Assembly: GCF_030272615.1 (NCBI RefSeq)
Contig: NC_081415.1
Coordinates: 262,682,925 to 262,746,924 of the forward strand
DNA from: Cryptomeria japonica
Taxonomy: Eukaryota; Streptophyta; Pinopsida; Cupressales; Cupressaceae
Length of the DNA: 64,000 nucleotides
Reading direction: 5' to 3'
The translations under genes and the position numbers were made by a program. Below, piece by piece: positions 1 through 14,141 of this stretch (position 1 is the stretch's first letter; each line of letters starts with the position of its first letter). The notes beneath the pieces were generated by a model, which saw only the letters and a list, made by a program, of their open reading frames with translations, was not told the origin of the DNA and ran no database searches.

Positions 1-119
1 CCAGGCATTTTATTATTTAATAGTCATCTACATTTAATTATAAATATTGCAGTAAAATGGTCATAATAATTATGTAATGTTTTTGTTCATTCAACTAGGT
101 AAGTACCAAGTTAAAGATA

Positions 120-820
120 TGAATATATATTGAGCCTCTTATCGATGAGTTGGTGGAGTTATGCAATGGTGTCACTATCTATGATGTCTCTAGACCAATA
201 GGACATAAACAATTTCAATTCCATACAATGCTTGTATGAACAATACATGATGCCCCAAGGCTAACATATTTTTGTGGTATGTTACAGTGTTCAAGTTGCA
301 CATTATAATTATAATAATAAAAAATTAATATATTTAATCCAATTAAACATTATCTTGTAGGCCTTTAGATAAAGGGAAAAATTGCATGTAGAGTTTGTGG
401 TCCAAAGATGAAATCTCGTCATTCAAAAAGTTTAGGAAAGCAGGTGTTTGATGAGTATAGGCACTTCCTCCACAGAAATCATAAGTATCGAAATACTGAA
501 AAATATATTTTCAATGGGAAAGAAGATACTACATCAAAGCCACGAAGAATGACATCTTGCCTATGGAAGTTGGAATATAATAGAATTAATTGTCAAGGTA
601 ATTTCATTCCATCTAATGGTTTATGTTTGGAATTTGTATTTTTCTATTGTGTTTTGTTTATTGCTGATGTAATTGATGATCGTGAAGGTCGTCAAGGCAT
701 TAATTACCACCGTCCAAAGAGACTAAAAATTTATCCAAGATAATTTAGTAGGTTGCTCTACTACGAGAAGCTACAAATTGTGCATTTGTTTGATACTATG
801 CATATTGGAAAGAATATAAC
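120..820 (+). pseudogene. CACTA (En/Spm) TNP2-type transposase, 5' portion, broken
   Basis: Three exon-like blocks (about 132-276, 361-597 and 688-820) read as the central part of a TNP2 transposase, the DDE-type enzyme that cuts CACTA transposons out of DNA. Visible landmarks are EPLIDELVEL, DVSRPIG and IHDAP, then KGKIACRVCGPKMKSRHSKS with a CxxC pair, then a block ending HLFDTMHIGKNI. GT/AG sites join the blocks in frame. Stops interrupt it at 237-239 (TGA where the family has Trp), 366-368 (TAG) and 741-743 (TAA), so it is dead. The last exon is cut at 820 by Tat-1 and resumes at 15708. The start of the gene lies outside the window. Family assignment is from remembered TNP2 motifs. Confidence 0.85.
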
Positions 821-1960
821 TGTAATACCCTAAAAATGGTCATCTAAACCATGAGCCCCTAATCTCGACAACATCACCAAGGTCCTAACCAAAGGCAATT
901 AAATCAATCTTGAGCACACAATTAATTTCTAAAATCATCAAATGTCACATGGCAAATTAATCAACCAATATTAATTAAATATTTATTTAATTAATTAAAT
1001 CATTCCAAGTAAATTATTTTAAATAATTATCTTTTTTAAATATCCTAGCATATTTAATTAAATAAATCAATTTGCCATTAAATCATCAAAAAGAGGAATT
1101 AATTTGAAAAATAAATAAAAATTGTCATAAATCTTCAAAAAAAGAAACAAATCAAGAAAGAGGAATTGGAAATTATGAGCACAAATCTTCAAAAAAGGAA
1201 ACAAATAAAAAAAGAAATTAATTGATAAAAAATAATTAAAAATTGAGAAAAGAAATCAATTGGAGATAATCTTGAAAAAATAAATTAAAAATTGATAAAT
1301 AATCTCAAAGAAAGCAATTAAAACAATTAAATATTAAAATTGAATGAAATAGAGAATAAATCATTTTTTTTTTTTTATCTTAATTTTAGTTCAATTTCCT
1401 TTAAAAATGAGAAAAGCATTCAATCACATCAATTCACCTAGATTGTGCTTCCTCTTGGAAAATCTTGACCGGTCATCATCATTTGATCTCAACTGTTGGT
1501 TTCTTTCTGAATTTTCTATAAATTCAGGCTCTCATATCTCATTAAAAGATTCTAGAGAATGTATTGTTATTATGTTGTTTTTGCTCTAGGTTCATTGAGA
1601 ATTTGCATTGAGATATTGCATATTAATTATTTCATATTTCTTAAATCATTTAGCTTAATATTGCTTAAATCATCATAGATTAATCTTGCATATCTTTTAT
1701 TCATCTAGCTTAAATCTTGCATCCATCTAGCTTGAATTCATGCTCATATAGATTTAAAAATCTTTCATTTAGGTGTTGTCTAGAAACTGGATAGCTTAGA
1801 AATCTGAGAGCAATCTAAACTCGCATCTACTCGAAGGAAATGGGTCACTTTGTAATGGTTTATTATTCATTGATTATTGATTTACTAACCATGCATCTAA
1901 TGACTTAATTGAAGTGTTGTGTATTCAAATACAGATACAGGTTCACTTTTCACACACACA
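821..1960 (+). repeat. Tat-1 5' LTR
   Basis: 1140 bp, TG...CA. The matching copy is at 14581-15702. A TATA-like box TATAAAT lies at 1517-1523. AT-rich U3 with runs of ATTAATTAAAT. Confidence 0.95.
1517..1523 (+). promoter_or_regulatory. TATA-like box of Tat-1 5' LTR
   Basis: TATAAAT about 700 bp into the LTR, conserved at 15259-15265 in the right LTR. This fits the U3/R transition, but the transcription start is not visible. Confidence 0.5.
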
Positions 1961-1964
1961 TTTT

Positions 1965-1990
1965 TGGCATCCACCGTGGAGATCGAACCC
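1965..1990 (+). promoter_or_regulatory. Tat-1 primer binding site (tRNA-Lys type, decayed)
   Basis: Begins TGGCATCCACCGTGG four bases after the LTR. Compared with the 3' end of plant tRNA-Lys(CUU) as I remember it, 22 of 26 positions are complementary. Three of the four mismatches are transitions. Tat-2 has the same site intact over 18 bases. Confidence 0.75.
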
Positions 1991-4204
1991 ATGACTACAA
2001 GATTTCTAATGTTTCTTGAACAAATTTAATGTTTGGTTTTTATAACTAATAAACATGCGTTAAATTTGCAGATAAAAATCTTTCTTTTTGTTTGTTCTTC
2101 TATGATAGTCAAAAATGGTCTCGGTTTGGAGAGAATAACTTTTTATTGAACCATTGGATCTAAACCAATTTTTTATATGTTGTGTAAAACCACGTTTTAT
2201 ACTGGTTCACCAAAGGGATTTTCCTAAATATTTTAGGTTTGAAAGGTATGATCGACAGAGTGCAGGACTATCATTTTACTTATTCTTTTGTGACAGTCAA
2301 ACATGGTCTTGGTTTGGAGAGAATAACTTTATATTTAACTATTGGATCTAAACCAATTTTTGATATGTTGTGTAAAACCAACTTTTATATAGGTTCACCA
2401 AATGGATTTTCCTAAAGATATTTAGTTTGAAATTTATGATTGATAGAGTGCAGGACTATCATTTTACTTATTCTTCTGTGACAGTCAAAAATGGTCTCGG
2501 TTCAGAGGGAATAACATTTTATTGAACCATTGGATCTAAACCAAATTTTAATATGTTATATAAAACCAAGCTATTCACATTTTCACTGAAGATATTTTCC
2601 TAACTATCTCTATTTCAAAATTTATAAATGACAAAGTGAAGTACTATCAAAACTGTCATAACTAGGATAGTCATAAAAAATGGAAATTCGTGTTAGATTA
2701 GTTTAATTTATAGTTTGCATGCTAGAATTTTCTTTTGATAATTATTTTTTATGTTATTTTGGCAACTAATTTTTGGATTTTAATGTTTTTAGAATGCTTG
2801 TCAAAGAATCTATCAATCAAACATACGTCTGTCAAAGAATCAAGAAGAAAATGACTACTAACATATTAGTTTTGCAAGTTGCCTAAGGAGAATCGACTAA
2901 ACATTGTGTATTCATTTAGTATTTTCTTAGGCACTTAAATTTTTATCTGGTTAAAGAACAAATCTATCTTTCATGTTTTCAGAAAAATCTAAGAGGTAGG
3001 AGAGTATGCTCTTGTCTTTTATAGACAATCAGAAATCTAGACCCTTGAAGCTTTTTTCTAAGTTTTGAGATTTGTGTACCTTTAGCAGGCCTGTCATAGT
3101 GGGAAAAAGTAATCACCCTGTGAGAAGGACCCAAGTGAGTACAGCTGGACCTGAGAATTCCAACTCACTATAATAAATAGGCCTCTAGTGATTAAAGTCT
3201 CAGAGGATGTGATTATTTGAGTTTTCTCTTTGAGATCTCTCATATCGAGCATTTTGTAGGGCCTCACGGTCTCATTCACGTTTACCTGACTACAACTTGT
3301 TTCGGTACCTGGTCGGGATATGGGACTCAATCATGCTTGCATGACTTTAAGGGGTAATTTCAAACAAAATTCCTAACTAAGAACTATAAGATAGAAGCTA
3401 CCTGATTCACCTCCAAAAGGTTGATAATCTTTGTGCAAGAGAGATAGTAACTCTCCCAAGACACTTGCCATATCGTGCCCCCATTAGCGTTTGGAGTCAG
3501 CTAATACGACATTGATAATCCATTGCGTGAGACTCAATAGCCATATTCTAATTAGCTATTGGGTGTGTACCTAAGTCAGCAAGCAAAGGTTTTCTTCTCT
3601 AAGACAACTTCCATAGGGTTAGCGTGTTGTGATTGAATTATTATATATCTTGCATGTTTTCTATGTTTTCATCCCTAAAACTGAAAATGAAATAATAAAA
3701 CTGGAGAAAACAAATGAAAAAATATCAAATAATTCAGTGATAAACTCTATCCGTGTCCAAATTGGTCTCTGTCAATCATCAAAACATCAATCCTTATCGA
3801 AAAATGGTAGTCGTTAGTCATTGAAACTTTGTCTATCAGACTCTCATCTCTGTCCAATCCTCTGTCATATGAATTCCTGATCTTGTCAGTCAAAATAGTC
3901 AAAATAGTCTAAAATAGTCTATAGCAAGCCTAAAACTAGTTATCATCCTCCTGAGCATTAACAACCTTGATAGTGTACCCCTGTCATTGCGTTGCATGAA
4001 TTTGTCGATAATCTCTCAGCTAGTTCAAACAACATTTTATCAAAACTAAGTTAACTTAGATAACGCCTTACACAGGATAGATCATTCCTAAAACCAGACC
4101 AGATCTTAGTTACTTCTCCTAAATCACTACGTTAAATGGACTACTAGCTACAATTTGATCTTGACTTCTGCAACACATTTAGCACTCAGTCCTATCAGTT
4201 ACAA
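1991..4204 (+). other. Tat-1 untranslated leader
   Basis: There is no credible gene here. It holds three 188-bp tandem copies (2107-2640) and a block at about 3085-3180 that resembles the Tat-2 leader (shared AGAATTCCAAC and CACTATAAT). It also has short AAAATAGTC repeats near 3895-3925. Open frames here are short and look like chance. Confidence 0.7.
2107..2640 (+). repeat. 188-bp tandem repeat, about 2.8 copies
   Basis: Copies begin at 2107, 2295 and 2483 with AGTCAAAAATGGTCTCGG or close variants. Each contains ATTGGATCTAAACCAA and GTGCAGGACTATCATTTTAC. The third copy decays after about 2600. It lies in the Tat-1 leader just after the primer site, where some plant retrotransposons carry tandem repeats. 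Confidence 0.9.
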
Positions 4205-7200
4205 ATGCCTGTTCAAACCAGAAACTCACGGAGCAAAACAGATGAAGGAAAAGAAACACCCTTTTTGTCAAATGAAAATCCATTCTTTGAAGGAAACATC
4301 TTTCAAAATAAACCATCCTCATCACAGATACCAGTTTACGATATACCAATCTTTGGACAACCCCTTTCTCCCACCATGTCTGGGGAAAGACAAGAAAGAG
4401 AAGCTAGTAAACAAGACACTCACGACGACTTCAACAATCATGCCACTAACAATGATTCCTCATCAACTGAATCTAAGCTTCCTGAACCTCCCAAAGATGA
4501 ATTACATAAATGTCAGAATGATAAACAATTTTGAAAAATGATGAAGGTCATCATGGCTAGGGAAAAAGAAGACTATTTCCTAGAATTAGCAAAGCAAGGT
4601 GCCAAACTCCCTACTGATTATAATGTGGAGGCCCTCATCGTTAAAGAGGAAGAGACACCATGGGGAAAAATAAGAAAACAAATGTAAGCATTACAAATTG
4701 TGGTCATAAAACTAGAAGACAAAGATAAAACACCAAAACAATATTCTCTGGACACAATATGCCCATTCCCATTTGACAAAAACCTTTACATGTCTCCATT
4801 TCCTTCATGAGTTGAGATCCCAAAATTTGACAAATATTATGGTACCTCAGATCCTCAAGATCATGTCAGGGAGTTTTGTGTTGCCTGTATGGAGTTCATG
4901 CACGATCAAACGTACCTCATGCGCCTTTTCCCAAGGAGTTTAGGGGGTCAAGCAATGGAATGGTTCTCAAGTCTACCCAAAGGGATAAAAATGTTTGAAG
5001 AACTAATCCAACTATTTTTGCAACAATACTCATACAACATTCGACATCCTATGACTATGATAGATCTTTGCAATACTAAACAGAAAATAGGGGAGCCTTT
5101 TATCACTTTCCTCCAACATTGGAGAAAGATGCTCTCTAGGTATCCACGACCTATCCCAGACTCTGAGAAAATGGATATATTTGTCAATAACCTGGTCCCA
5201 GAACTGAAATATAGTATACAAATGCAAGTACACCCATCATTTAACAAACTGGTAGATAATGCTATTCAGATGGAAGATGTGCTCATAAAGAAAGGCGATA
5301 TCTCACCTTGGAAGGAAACACAACCAGGATCTAGCTCTAAAGAGAAGAACAAGTATTAGAAATTTGGCAAAGACAACAACAAGAATGTTGTTAATGACAG
5401 AGTAGTAGATATTATTAAAACCACCTCAAAGCCCACAATGTTCAACTTGGCTAGTGGCATGCAAGCACTCAAGGCAGCTGAAACTGCGGCAGAAAATCCT
5501 CCAAAGAAAACAAGAGAATGGTTTAAAGAAAAGCCTTGGCTTTCAAAACCTAAGTGTGATTTTACTCCTCTAGATGAGTCATATGAATCAGATTTCAAAA
5601 CATTATTGGCAAATAATATGATAACATTTCCAGACAATTCTAGGCCACATGACCTAGAAATTAGACCCAAATGGTGGAGAGAAAATGAATACTGTGACTA
5701 CCATCAGAACAAAGGACATAACATAAACAATTGCATGAAACTCTGACATGAAATCCAAGATCTCATTGCCGCAGGCAAGATCATTGCTGGAAATCACGTG
5801 ACAAATGTTGATCATAAGGCCTTTAAAGATCCCTTACCGACTTATGAACAAGGAGATTCCTCAAAATCCAAAGGAGGAGCTAGAGTCAATTATACCTACA
5901 ATAACAATGATAATGTGATCAACATGATTGAATCTACTCAACCTGAATATTACAATGTGATCATAGTCTAGGATCACCAAAGTCAAGCACAAACTGCTAA
6001 TGTTGTGACTCGTGCTCAAAGGAAGATCACTCTCCCAGAAGCTAGTTCCTCAACTTTCGATCAAACAACATCAAATCTACCAAATAGACAAACAAACACA
6101 ATCATGACCAAATCAAAACAACTGGCTTCATCATCTTCTCTTGGTTATAGTATTGTCAAACAATTGAAGAGAACCAATGCTCAAATCTCCATTTTTGAAC
6201 TGCTTAAGATCTCTTCTGCTCATAGAGAGGTCCTGGACAAGGCTTTACTTACCACCAGTGTCCCTAAAGATTTAGACATAGATCAATTTCAATCTATGGT
6301 GGGTCACTTGACTTCGCCTCAATTCCTCACTTTCTTTGAAGAAGATGATAACTCACCGAGTCACCCACATAACCAGCCATTAAACATTGAAGCCATGATC
6401 CATAAACACCAAGTTAAACGTGTTTTGATAGATGGAGGCACTGGGTTGAATATTTGTACCTACAATCTCCTGACACAGTTGGGATTTTCTGCAAACATTA
6501 TTGATCCAATGAAGAAAATAACAATCAAGGCTTATGATGAGGAGGAAAGAACCTCTAAGGGTCTGGTACTATTACCAATCAGAGTAGGACCTGTAGAAAG
6601 AGATGTCATTTTTCAGGTCTTGGATCTTCATCTTTCATACAACATCTTACTGGGCAGGCCATGGATTCATGAAATGAAAGTAATGCCATCTACGTATCAT
6701 TAATGCTTGAAATTTCCTTATAATGGAGTTGAAGTTAGTATTCCTGCTGATACAAGTTATACCTGCAATGCATTAATGCAGAGTGATGATGCTTTTGTTC
6801 CTCATAATAGGGTGGCCTCCATGGTTGAAAGTTCAGAATCTTTGCTGAAAGATTTACAAAAGAAATTGAAAATCACAAACACTAGCATAGATGGCTACAA
6901 GATAGAGCCTATACTCTCACTAATGTCTCTTCCTCCATCACCAAGACAGTCGGGGAGACTATCAGAGGTTATGAAGCCACACACTTCAGCTCCAAAAATC
7001 CTTTATGATGGCACCTTTATACAGTCCTCTACTTCTCTTGCAGGTGAAATAGAAGAGGATGATTTTCTCAAATCACTTTTCAATGAAGATAGTACAAACA
7101 AAGAAATACGACATTGTGAGATTTCCCTGACACAATATGGTCCAGGCTATAAGATGCTTCAACGCATGGGATATTCAAGAATTGGTCCTCTAGGCAAACA

Positions 7201-10200
7201 TCAAAAAGGTATTGTTGAACCTATTTAGTTACACACTAAGTCTACCAATGATAAAACTAGATTGGGATATAATCCAAGAAAGACATCAGATCAGAAGCAC
7301 ACGTCCCACCATCAACCTCAGTGGAAGAAAAAGGTACTACCTTTAACAACACAAGAAATTAATACTCAACAAACTCAGGAAGAGTGTGACAATGAACAAA
7401 AAGAATTGCCCACCTAGAAAGAGGAAATAGAGGGTAAACAAGTTCCAATTATATCAGCTTTAATACCACCGGAAGTAGAAGTCCCAGAGGATATGAGAGA
7501 CGAAGTATACAGAATCAGAGAATTGTTTGCACCACTGAACATTCCAGTCACATATACTGGTAGACAACAAGTAGATGATTCAGAAACTGATTCAAATGAG
7601 TATGAATGGGGTCCTGACCATCTCTCAGATATATCTACTACAAAAACCCCTAAAGAAACCAGTGATATCACAGATGATGCACAAGAGCTGATATGCCTAA
7701 AAATGCAAAAGGAAATAGAAGGGATTAGACTAAAAAGACAAGAAGACTATGAACGACAGGTGGAGGAAGAAAGGACAAGCAATTGCTTCACCTACTAATG
7801 AGATAGGACAAATCACGTATAGAACTACAAATGAAGAATTAGAAGCTACATAAATAGAACCAGTCATCAGTCCAGAGGATGTTGAATGGAACAAACAACA
7901 AGGATTAACAGAACCATCAAAGCTATGTTCACAAGTGTGTCAAATACAGGTAATCAATGAACCAAATCATGAAGGAACTTTCAGCATCAAAGATGTGGGT
8001 GTTGACGCTATATATACCTTTACTCAGCCATGTGAAGACGAGTCAAAAACTTCATCTTATGACTCTGATAACTCAGACAAGAGCTCTATTTATAACAATG
8101 ATTATTCAACAACACATTATGACTATTCTATCATGAATATTGAGATGTTGTCTGCTGACCTTGTTACTGTCACACCATGGTATGTAGTCCAGTCTAAAGT
8201 AGGTGATGATGCTAGAAGTGGGTCGATCGGGTTAGGTCTAATAAATACTAACATGAATTTCAATAATCGTGTCATAACTCTTTCTGGTCTCGAGACACAT
8301 ACGCAAGGTAGTCTTCTGGAACTCGACTGGTCGGTCCAAAGTCATGATGATAGTACTGTGAACTCCCTTGAGCCTGTTCCAACCTTATCCCTAATGCATC
8401 TTGTACTGATTGATTGTACTCTTTATAACCAACCCTTGAATGTACCTATCTTTGCCAATGACTATATATTAGCCTACTATCTCAATGCAGTCAAACCCAT
8501 GTACTCTTCCACCAGCAAATAGAATGAAAACATGACCGAAGCGGATATCAAGTATCTTAGTCGCAAAAACAAGAAAAATAAAAATAAAAGATCTGGTGGT
8601 GAAAACCACATTGTGGTGGTGTCAGAATCTAAAAAAGAGAAAATAAAGGATGTACCTATAGGTGAAAACCTCTCTGAGGTGCCTGAAGGTGAGATACTTG
8701 GTATACTGCCAAGTCACTTCCAGGAGAGATCTTCCATATTGATCGAGCCAACTCAGCCAGTGAAAATTGGGAGTCAAGAGACACCACATATCATTCATTT
8801 AACTTAATCACTATCAGCAGGAGAGTTAAAAGATTTCAGCAACCTTTTTATAGAAAAGAAGATCAACTTTGCATGGACATACTCAGATATGCTAGGACTT
8901 GATCCTGATCTCATCATGCATCATCTCTCTATTGCACCAGGAGTTAAACTAGTCAAGAAAAAACTCCGTAAGATGCATCCTCATGTGGCACTACTAGTCA
9001 AAGCTAAACTAGAAAATTTGCTGAAAGTTGGATTTATCAGAGCTATAGACTACACAGAATGGATATTAAATATAGTACCTATATCAAAGGAAAACAAATC
9101 TATTAGAGTTTGCACAGACTTTAGGGATCTCAACAAAGCATGTCCGAAAGACGACTTTCCATTGCCCAACATTGACATGATAGTAGATATGACTGTTGGA
9201 TATGAGATGTATTCATTAATGGATGGATTCTCTGGTTACAATCAAATCAAGATAGCACCTGAAGATCAAGAAAAGATAGCTTTCACATGTGCATGGGGAA
9301 CCTTCTATTGGAATGTTATGCCATTTGGGCTAAAGAACACGGGAGCCACTTACCAAAGAGCGGTAAGCACTATCTTCCACGATATGATGCATAAAAACAT
9401 GGAAGATTATGTTGATGACACCCTGGTAAAGACTATGCAGAGATCTACACATATTCAAGAACTAGGCCTCATACTAGATAGAATGGAAGGATTCAAGCTC
9501 CGGTCAAATCCTAAAAAAGTGTGCATTTGGGGTAACATAGGAAAATTGCTTAGTTACATAATTTCAAAAAAAGGAATTGAGGTTGACCCTGAAAAGGTCC
9601 AAGCTATAATGAAAATGCCTCTACCCAAGAATATCAGTCAAATGAGAAGTTTACAAGGTCGTCTTCAGTCAATAAGTCATTTTATATCTCAGCTAGCAGA
9701 CAAAGCTCAACCTTTCACAAAGGCATTAAGGAAAGGAGTTCAATACAACTAGGATAAAGATTGTGAACAACATTTACAACAAATCAAAGAATATCTTTTT
9801 AATCCACCTATATTAATGCCACCGATTCAAGGTAAGCCACTGATCCTATTCATATTAGCTATAGATACTTCACTGGGGGCACTTTTGGCACAACAAGATG
9901 ACAATAAAAAGGAACGAGCTATCTATTACATCAGTAGAACATTGGTGTCGTATGAAATGAATTACACTATAATAGAGAAAGCATGCTTGGTATTGGTCTT
10001 TGCATCACAAAAATTAAGGCACTATATGTTGGCACACTCTATTAAGCTGGTAGCCAAGATTGATCCACTCAAATATCTTCTCAGTAAAGCAATGCTTACA
10101 GGGAGACTGGCCAAATGGGTCATGGTTCTTACGGAATTTGACATTGAATATGTGGAACATAAAGCCATCAAAGGACAAGTTATTGTAGACCAACTTGCTG

Positions 10201-12029
10201 ATGCTTCACTTGAAGATAGTCAACCTCTGCATGTAGAATTCCCAGATGAATCAATCATGCACCTTACCAAACAATCATGGAAGATGTTCTTTGATGGGTC
10301 CTTCACTCAACATGGTTCTGGTATCGGAATAATTTTTATTACTCCTAAAAAATATTCAATACTGAAAGCTTACAAGATTCTCTTTTCTTGCACAAATAAT
10401 ATTGTAGAATATGAAGCTTTTATTAAATAGGATCAATCTGATGATCGAGTGGAAGATTGTTGAATTACACATCTATGGATATTCTCAACTCATCATCAGC
10501 CAAATCAGTGACCTATATCAAACAAGAGATAAGAAACAGATGCCTTATAAAAGAATGGTGGATGATCTCAAGAAATACTTTACCTTCGTATCATTTTAGC
10601 AGATCCCTAGAACAACAAATAGAGCAGCGGATGCAATGGCCACCTTGGCATCTATACCACAACTACAAGAATCTAATTTTTGCTTCGAATTACTGGTGGA
10701 AGAGTTACATTATCCTACCTATGATTCTCCTGAATCCCAGATGGTCTGTTCTATTATTGGACATGACTCATCTTGTTATATCCATATTTACTCTTACCTG
10801 CGTGACCAAGTTGTCCCTGCTAATATTTCTCAAAATGAAAAAAGGAACCTAATACAAAATGCATCATAGTACGTCATCATTGCTAACAATCTATTTAGGT
10901 GAGGTTTAGATAATACTCTTCTTAGATGTCTAGAAACTGAGGAGTCCCAATGCACATTATCAGAGGTTCATGAAGGTGTTTGTGGATCCCATTTGAACGG
11001 TCTAACTTTAGCACGAAAAATACTAAGGGCTGGCTACTACTGGCAAGACATGGATAAAGATGCTATAAAATTTGCTAAAACCTGTGAAAAGTGTCAACTA
11101 CATGGGCACCTTATTCATGCTCCAGCAAGGGATCTCATACCCTTTGTGACACACTGGCCCATTCAGTAGTGGACGTTTGATCTAATTGGCCAAATATATC
11201 TTGCATCATCTAACGGACACAAATTTATTATCACTACCACTAAGTACTTCACTAAGTGGGTAGAAGTGGTTCCGCTCATTAGGGCAACTAACAAACAAGT
11301 AGCTCTCTTTATTCTTAATTATATCATCTGCAAGTATGGTATACCTTCATCCATTATAACAGATAATGGAGGACAATTCAAGAACAAAGATCTAGATGAA
11401 CTCTATGAGAAATTCAAAATAAAACAACATTGGTTATCAGTATATTACCCTCAAGGTGATGGACAAGAAGAGGCATCTAACAAAAAACTATTGACTATCT
11501 TGCACAGAACAGTGAACAAATCCGAGAAGGATTGACATCTACAGCTCAATCCTGCATTATGGGCTTATAGAACAACTATCAGAACACCTACTGGGACTAC
11601 AGATTTTTCTTTGGTGTATGGGTCTGAAGCAATATTACCTATTGAAGTAGAAATACCATCTCTAAGAGTTTCTTTGCAAGGTCTTGTTACTGATGAAGAC
11701 TATAGAATATCTAGATTGCAAGAGCTCGAATTGCTAGATGAGCGTCGGCAAGTGGTGTTTGATCATCTCAGAGTGTATCAAAAGAGAATGTCCAAAGGAT
11801 ATAACAAAAAGGTTTGACATCAAGAATTTCAGGTTGGTGACCTAGTTCTAAGAGAAAATCCCAAAAATCAACAGTTTCGAGACAACAAAGGGAAGTTTGA
11901 ACCCAACTGGTTGGGTCCCTATATCGTTACTGCAACTTTTGGCTCTGGTGCCTATCAACTCTCAACATCGGAAGGAGAACAACTCCGCTAACCGATCAAC
12001 ACTACCATCTGAAGAAATTCTTCACTTAA
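4205..12029 (+). pseudogene. Tat-1 gag-pol polyprotein, broken
   Basis: Frames change near 7.8-7.9 kb, 10.42 kb and 11.9-12.0 kb, and there are many stops. Gag (from MPVQTRNSRS at 4205) includes FPRSLGGQAMEWF and the finger CDYHQNKGHNINNC near 5690-5735. The protease has VLIDGGTGLN near 6420. Reverse transcriptase runs about 8890-9700 with CTDFRDLNKACPKDDFPLP and YVDD. A gypsy-type RNase H (about 9816-10200) is followed by a second RNase H with FFDGSFTQHGSG. Integrase shows a Zn-binding H/C cluster near 10960-11095, TDNGGQF and a QEEASNK glutamate. Pol ends HLKKFFT-stop at 12029. The product would copy and insert the element; this copy cannot. Confidence 0.93.
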
Positions 12030-12183
12030 ATATTCTCTACTCCAGCAACTTATGTAGCAAAAAAGTCCTAAAAAAATCCTAAAAATTAGAAAAAGTCTTG
12101 GAAGAAATCCTAAAAATAAAAAAAAGTCCTAAAGAAATTTTTTTAAAAAAAGAAAAAAAAGGGAAAAAGAGAGAAAATGCCTT

Positions 12184-12208
12184 GGTGAAAACCTGGTAAA
12201 CAGGCACC
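12184..12208 (+). other. Conserved post-pol hairpin, Tat-1 copy
   Basis: Arms GGTG/CACC and CCTG/CAGG are separated by an AAAA bulge on the 5' side and closed by a GTAAA loop. The identical 25 bases occur after pol in Tat-2 (40991-41015). A degenerate second copy follows at 12241-12265 in Tat-1. Role unknown. Confidence 0.75.
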
Positions 12209-13974
12209 TTGGTAAAAAAAAAAAGAATCTCTGCCAAGTAGGTTAAAACCTAGTAAACAAGCGCCTCTTGTACTCAAGCGCTCCATCTATCAATGCAACG
12301 TTGGCATTCCCACTTTCCTACATATTTGCTTTCACTTGTACATATTTTAGTCACTTTTATGACATCCTAGTTCGTTGGAACCCTCATGGCTTGAAACCAA
12401 TCAATGTCCTAGTCTTAGGTAATCAACAAAAGTACATTACATATCCTAAGCAGTGTCAAACAAGTCATCTTTACGTTAGTGAAACCTGGTCGTCCACTCC
12501 GAGTCAAGTCACCTGTCTCCTAACTACTGAAGAGTTTTATCACTGAGTAACAAGCAAAACAACATAATGGAAAACAATCACTAAACAATGTGAGCCATGC
12601 ATAAAAATTTTCTTTGTGTGTTGTCTTTTATATTGGTTTTCGATTATTATCCCTCTGAGTAACTCGAGGAAGTCTATCTTGACTAACAGGAGCAAGGATT
12701 GGGGGCATAATATTTTCTTTGTTTTCTGCTTGTAGGAATGATTCCAATGATTTGGAAACATCTAAATTATTTGGGTGTCTGTGTTAAGAGCCTTCACATC
12801 AAGGTGAAATCACCTCACATACCTCAACTCCGCTTATTTGAATGCTACAAGGAGGTTCCATATCATTTCTTTGTTTGTTTTGAAGGAATTTCTTCAGTGT
12901 GCAATCCACGTCCATGCGTAATCTGTCCAAGGATATGAATGAGAAAAAAGGGTCATAGCGGACAAGATAATTAATATTGCACATGAAAAGCAAGGAACTC
13001 TAATCTTCCTATTGTGGTTGTAAAGCGCTCAATGATGAAAATTAAGCTTTTCAAAATCCAGTGACTAGGTTTAGGTTGCATCTCATTTTACATCTCATTT
13101 TGCATTTCATTCTGTATCTCATAAATTTAGAGTGATTTCGATATGGTAACAATGCTTTCTTTATTTTCTGAATGAGAGTTGGAGCATCATCATTTCTAAG
13201 CTCAGTAGTCTCTTTTCATCATTTCTCTGATCGAGTACTTGTGTTTTGAAGTGTTAGCTGCATACATAAACATATTATATAGATCCATACATTTACTTTT
13301 ATACTTATTTGTATTCATCTTATTGCATAGAAAAATGAAAACATTACATTATTCATATTACTCATACTCATTCATTTATGTGCATATGAAAAGAAACAAA
13401 AATAGACATCAATAATCATTTGCAATACATTCATCCATGTTGAAAAAGAACTGTATACATATAGAATAAAGCATATAGAACAACATCTCATAACCAATCA
13501 ACACAAGTACGATGAAATCAAATCAAGAGCTCGTAAATTGGCTACCCCGAGTCCATTTTCGGGATCGAAATTGAAATTCAAGATCATTTTGCTAGTCAAT
13601 TTCAGAATTTGGACCACTTAACGCTCTTTTCATCAAAAGCTTATTCTTTCTTCAAATTGCGCCTAATTTCAACGCTGAATCTTAGTTCAATTTCATTCTA
13701 CACATCAACTGTACAACCAACTTTGCGCTCAATTTCTTATCAATCAACGCAAAAATTCCAAAAATTCCTCTGATTCAATTTGTGCTCAAATCATTATCAT
13801 CGCTCAAAATTACCTATAATCATGAACCCTCGCAATCGTTAATTTTGCTCCCGAGGGGGCATACTCATGACCTTATGACCTCACATTCTTCAAACATCGA
13901 GAAAATTTTCATAAAAAGTCGAGCAAAATCTTTTCAACTAAAGAAAATAAATCAAATTCTTATCGCTAGGGACA

Positions 13975-14141
13975 TCTCAACTTCATCTCTTTATATTAAG
14001 TTGAGATTTCTCGACCATCTAAATTGAATCAATCACTAGGGGCATATCAATTTCATCACTTCATATCAAGCTGATATTTGTCTTCGTCTGAATCAATCTC
14101 TTAATGGTAATCAGTTTCATCACTTTTCATCAAGCTGATTA
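13975..14141 (+). repeat. Three consecutive small hairpins
   Basis: The first has perfect 9-bp arms TCTCAACTT/AAGTTGAGA. The second (14044-14053 with 14068-14077) and third (14108-14117 with 14132-14141) have 10-bp arms around TTTCATCACTT-type loops, with one or two mismatches. Confidence 0.65.

Noticed and set aside
408-743. A free-standing 111-residue gene
   Set aside because: It is the second TNP2 exon read on through an intron into the third exon; the splice sites at 597/598 and 687/688 explain it better.
12540-12761. Minus-strand frame after Tat-1 pol as an antisense-gene counterpart
   Set aside because: Only 73 codons, no plant-mobile-domain words, and stops all around.
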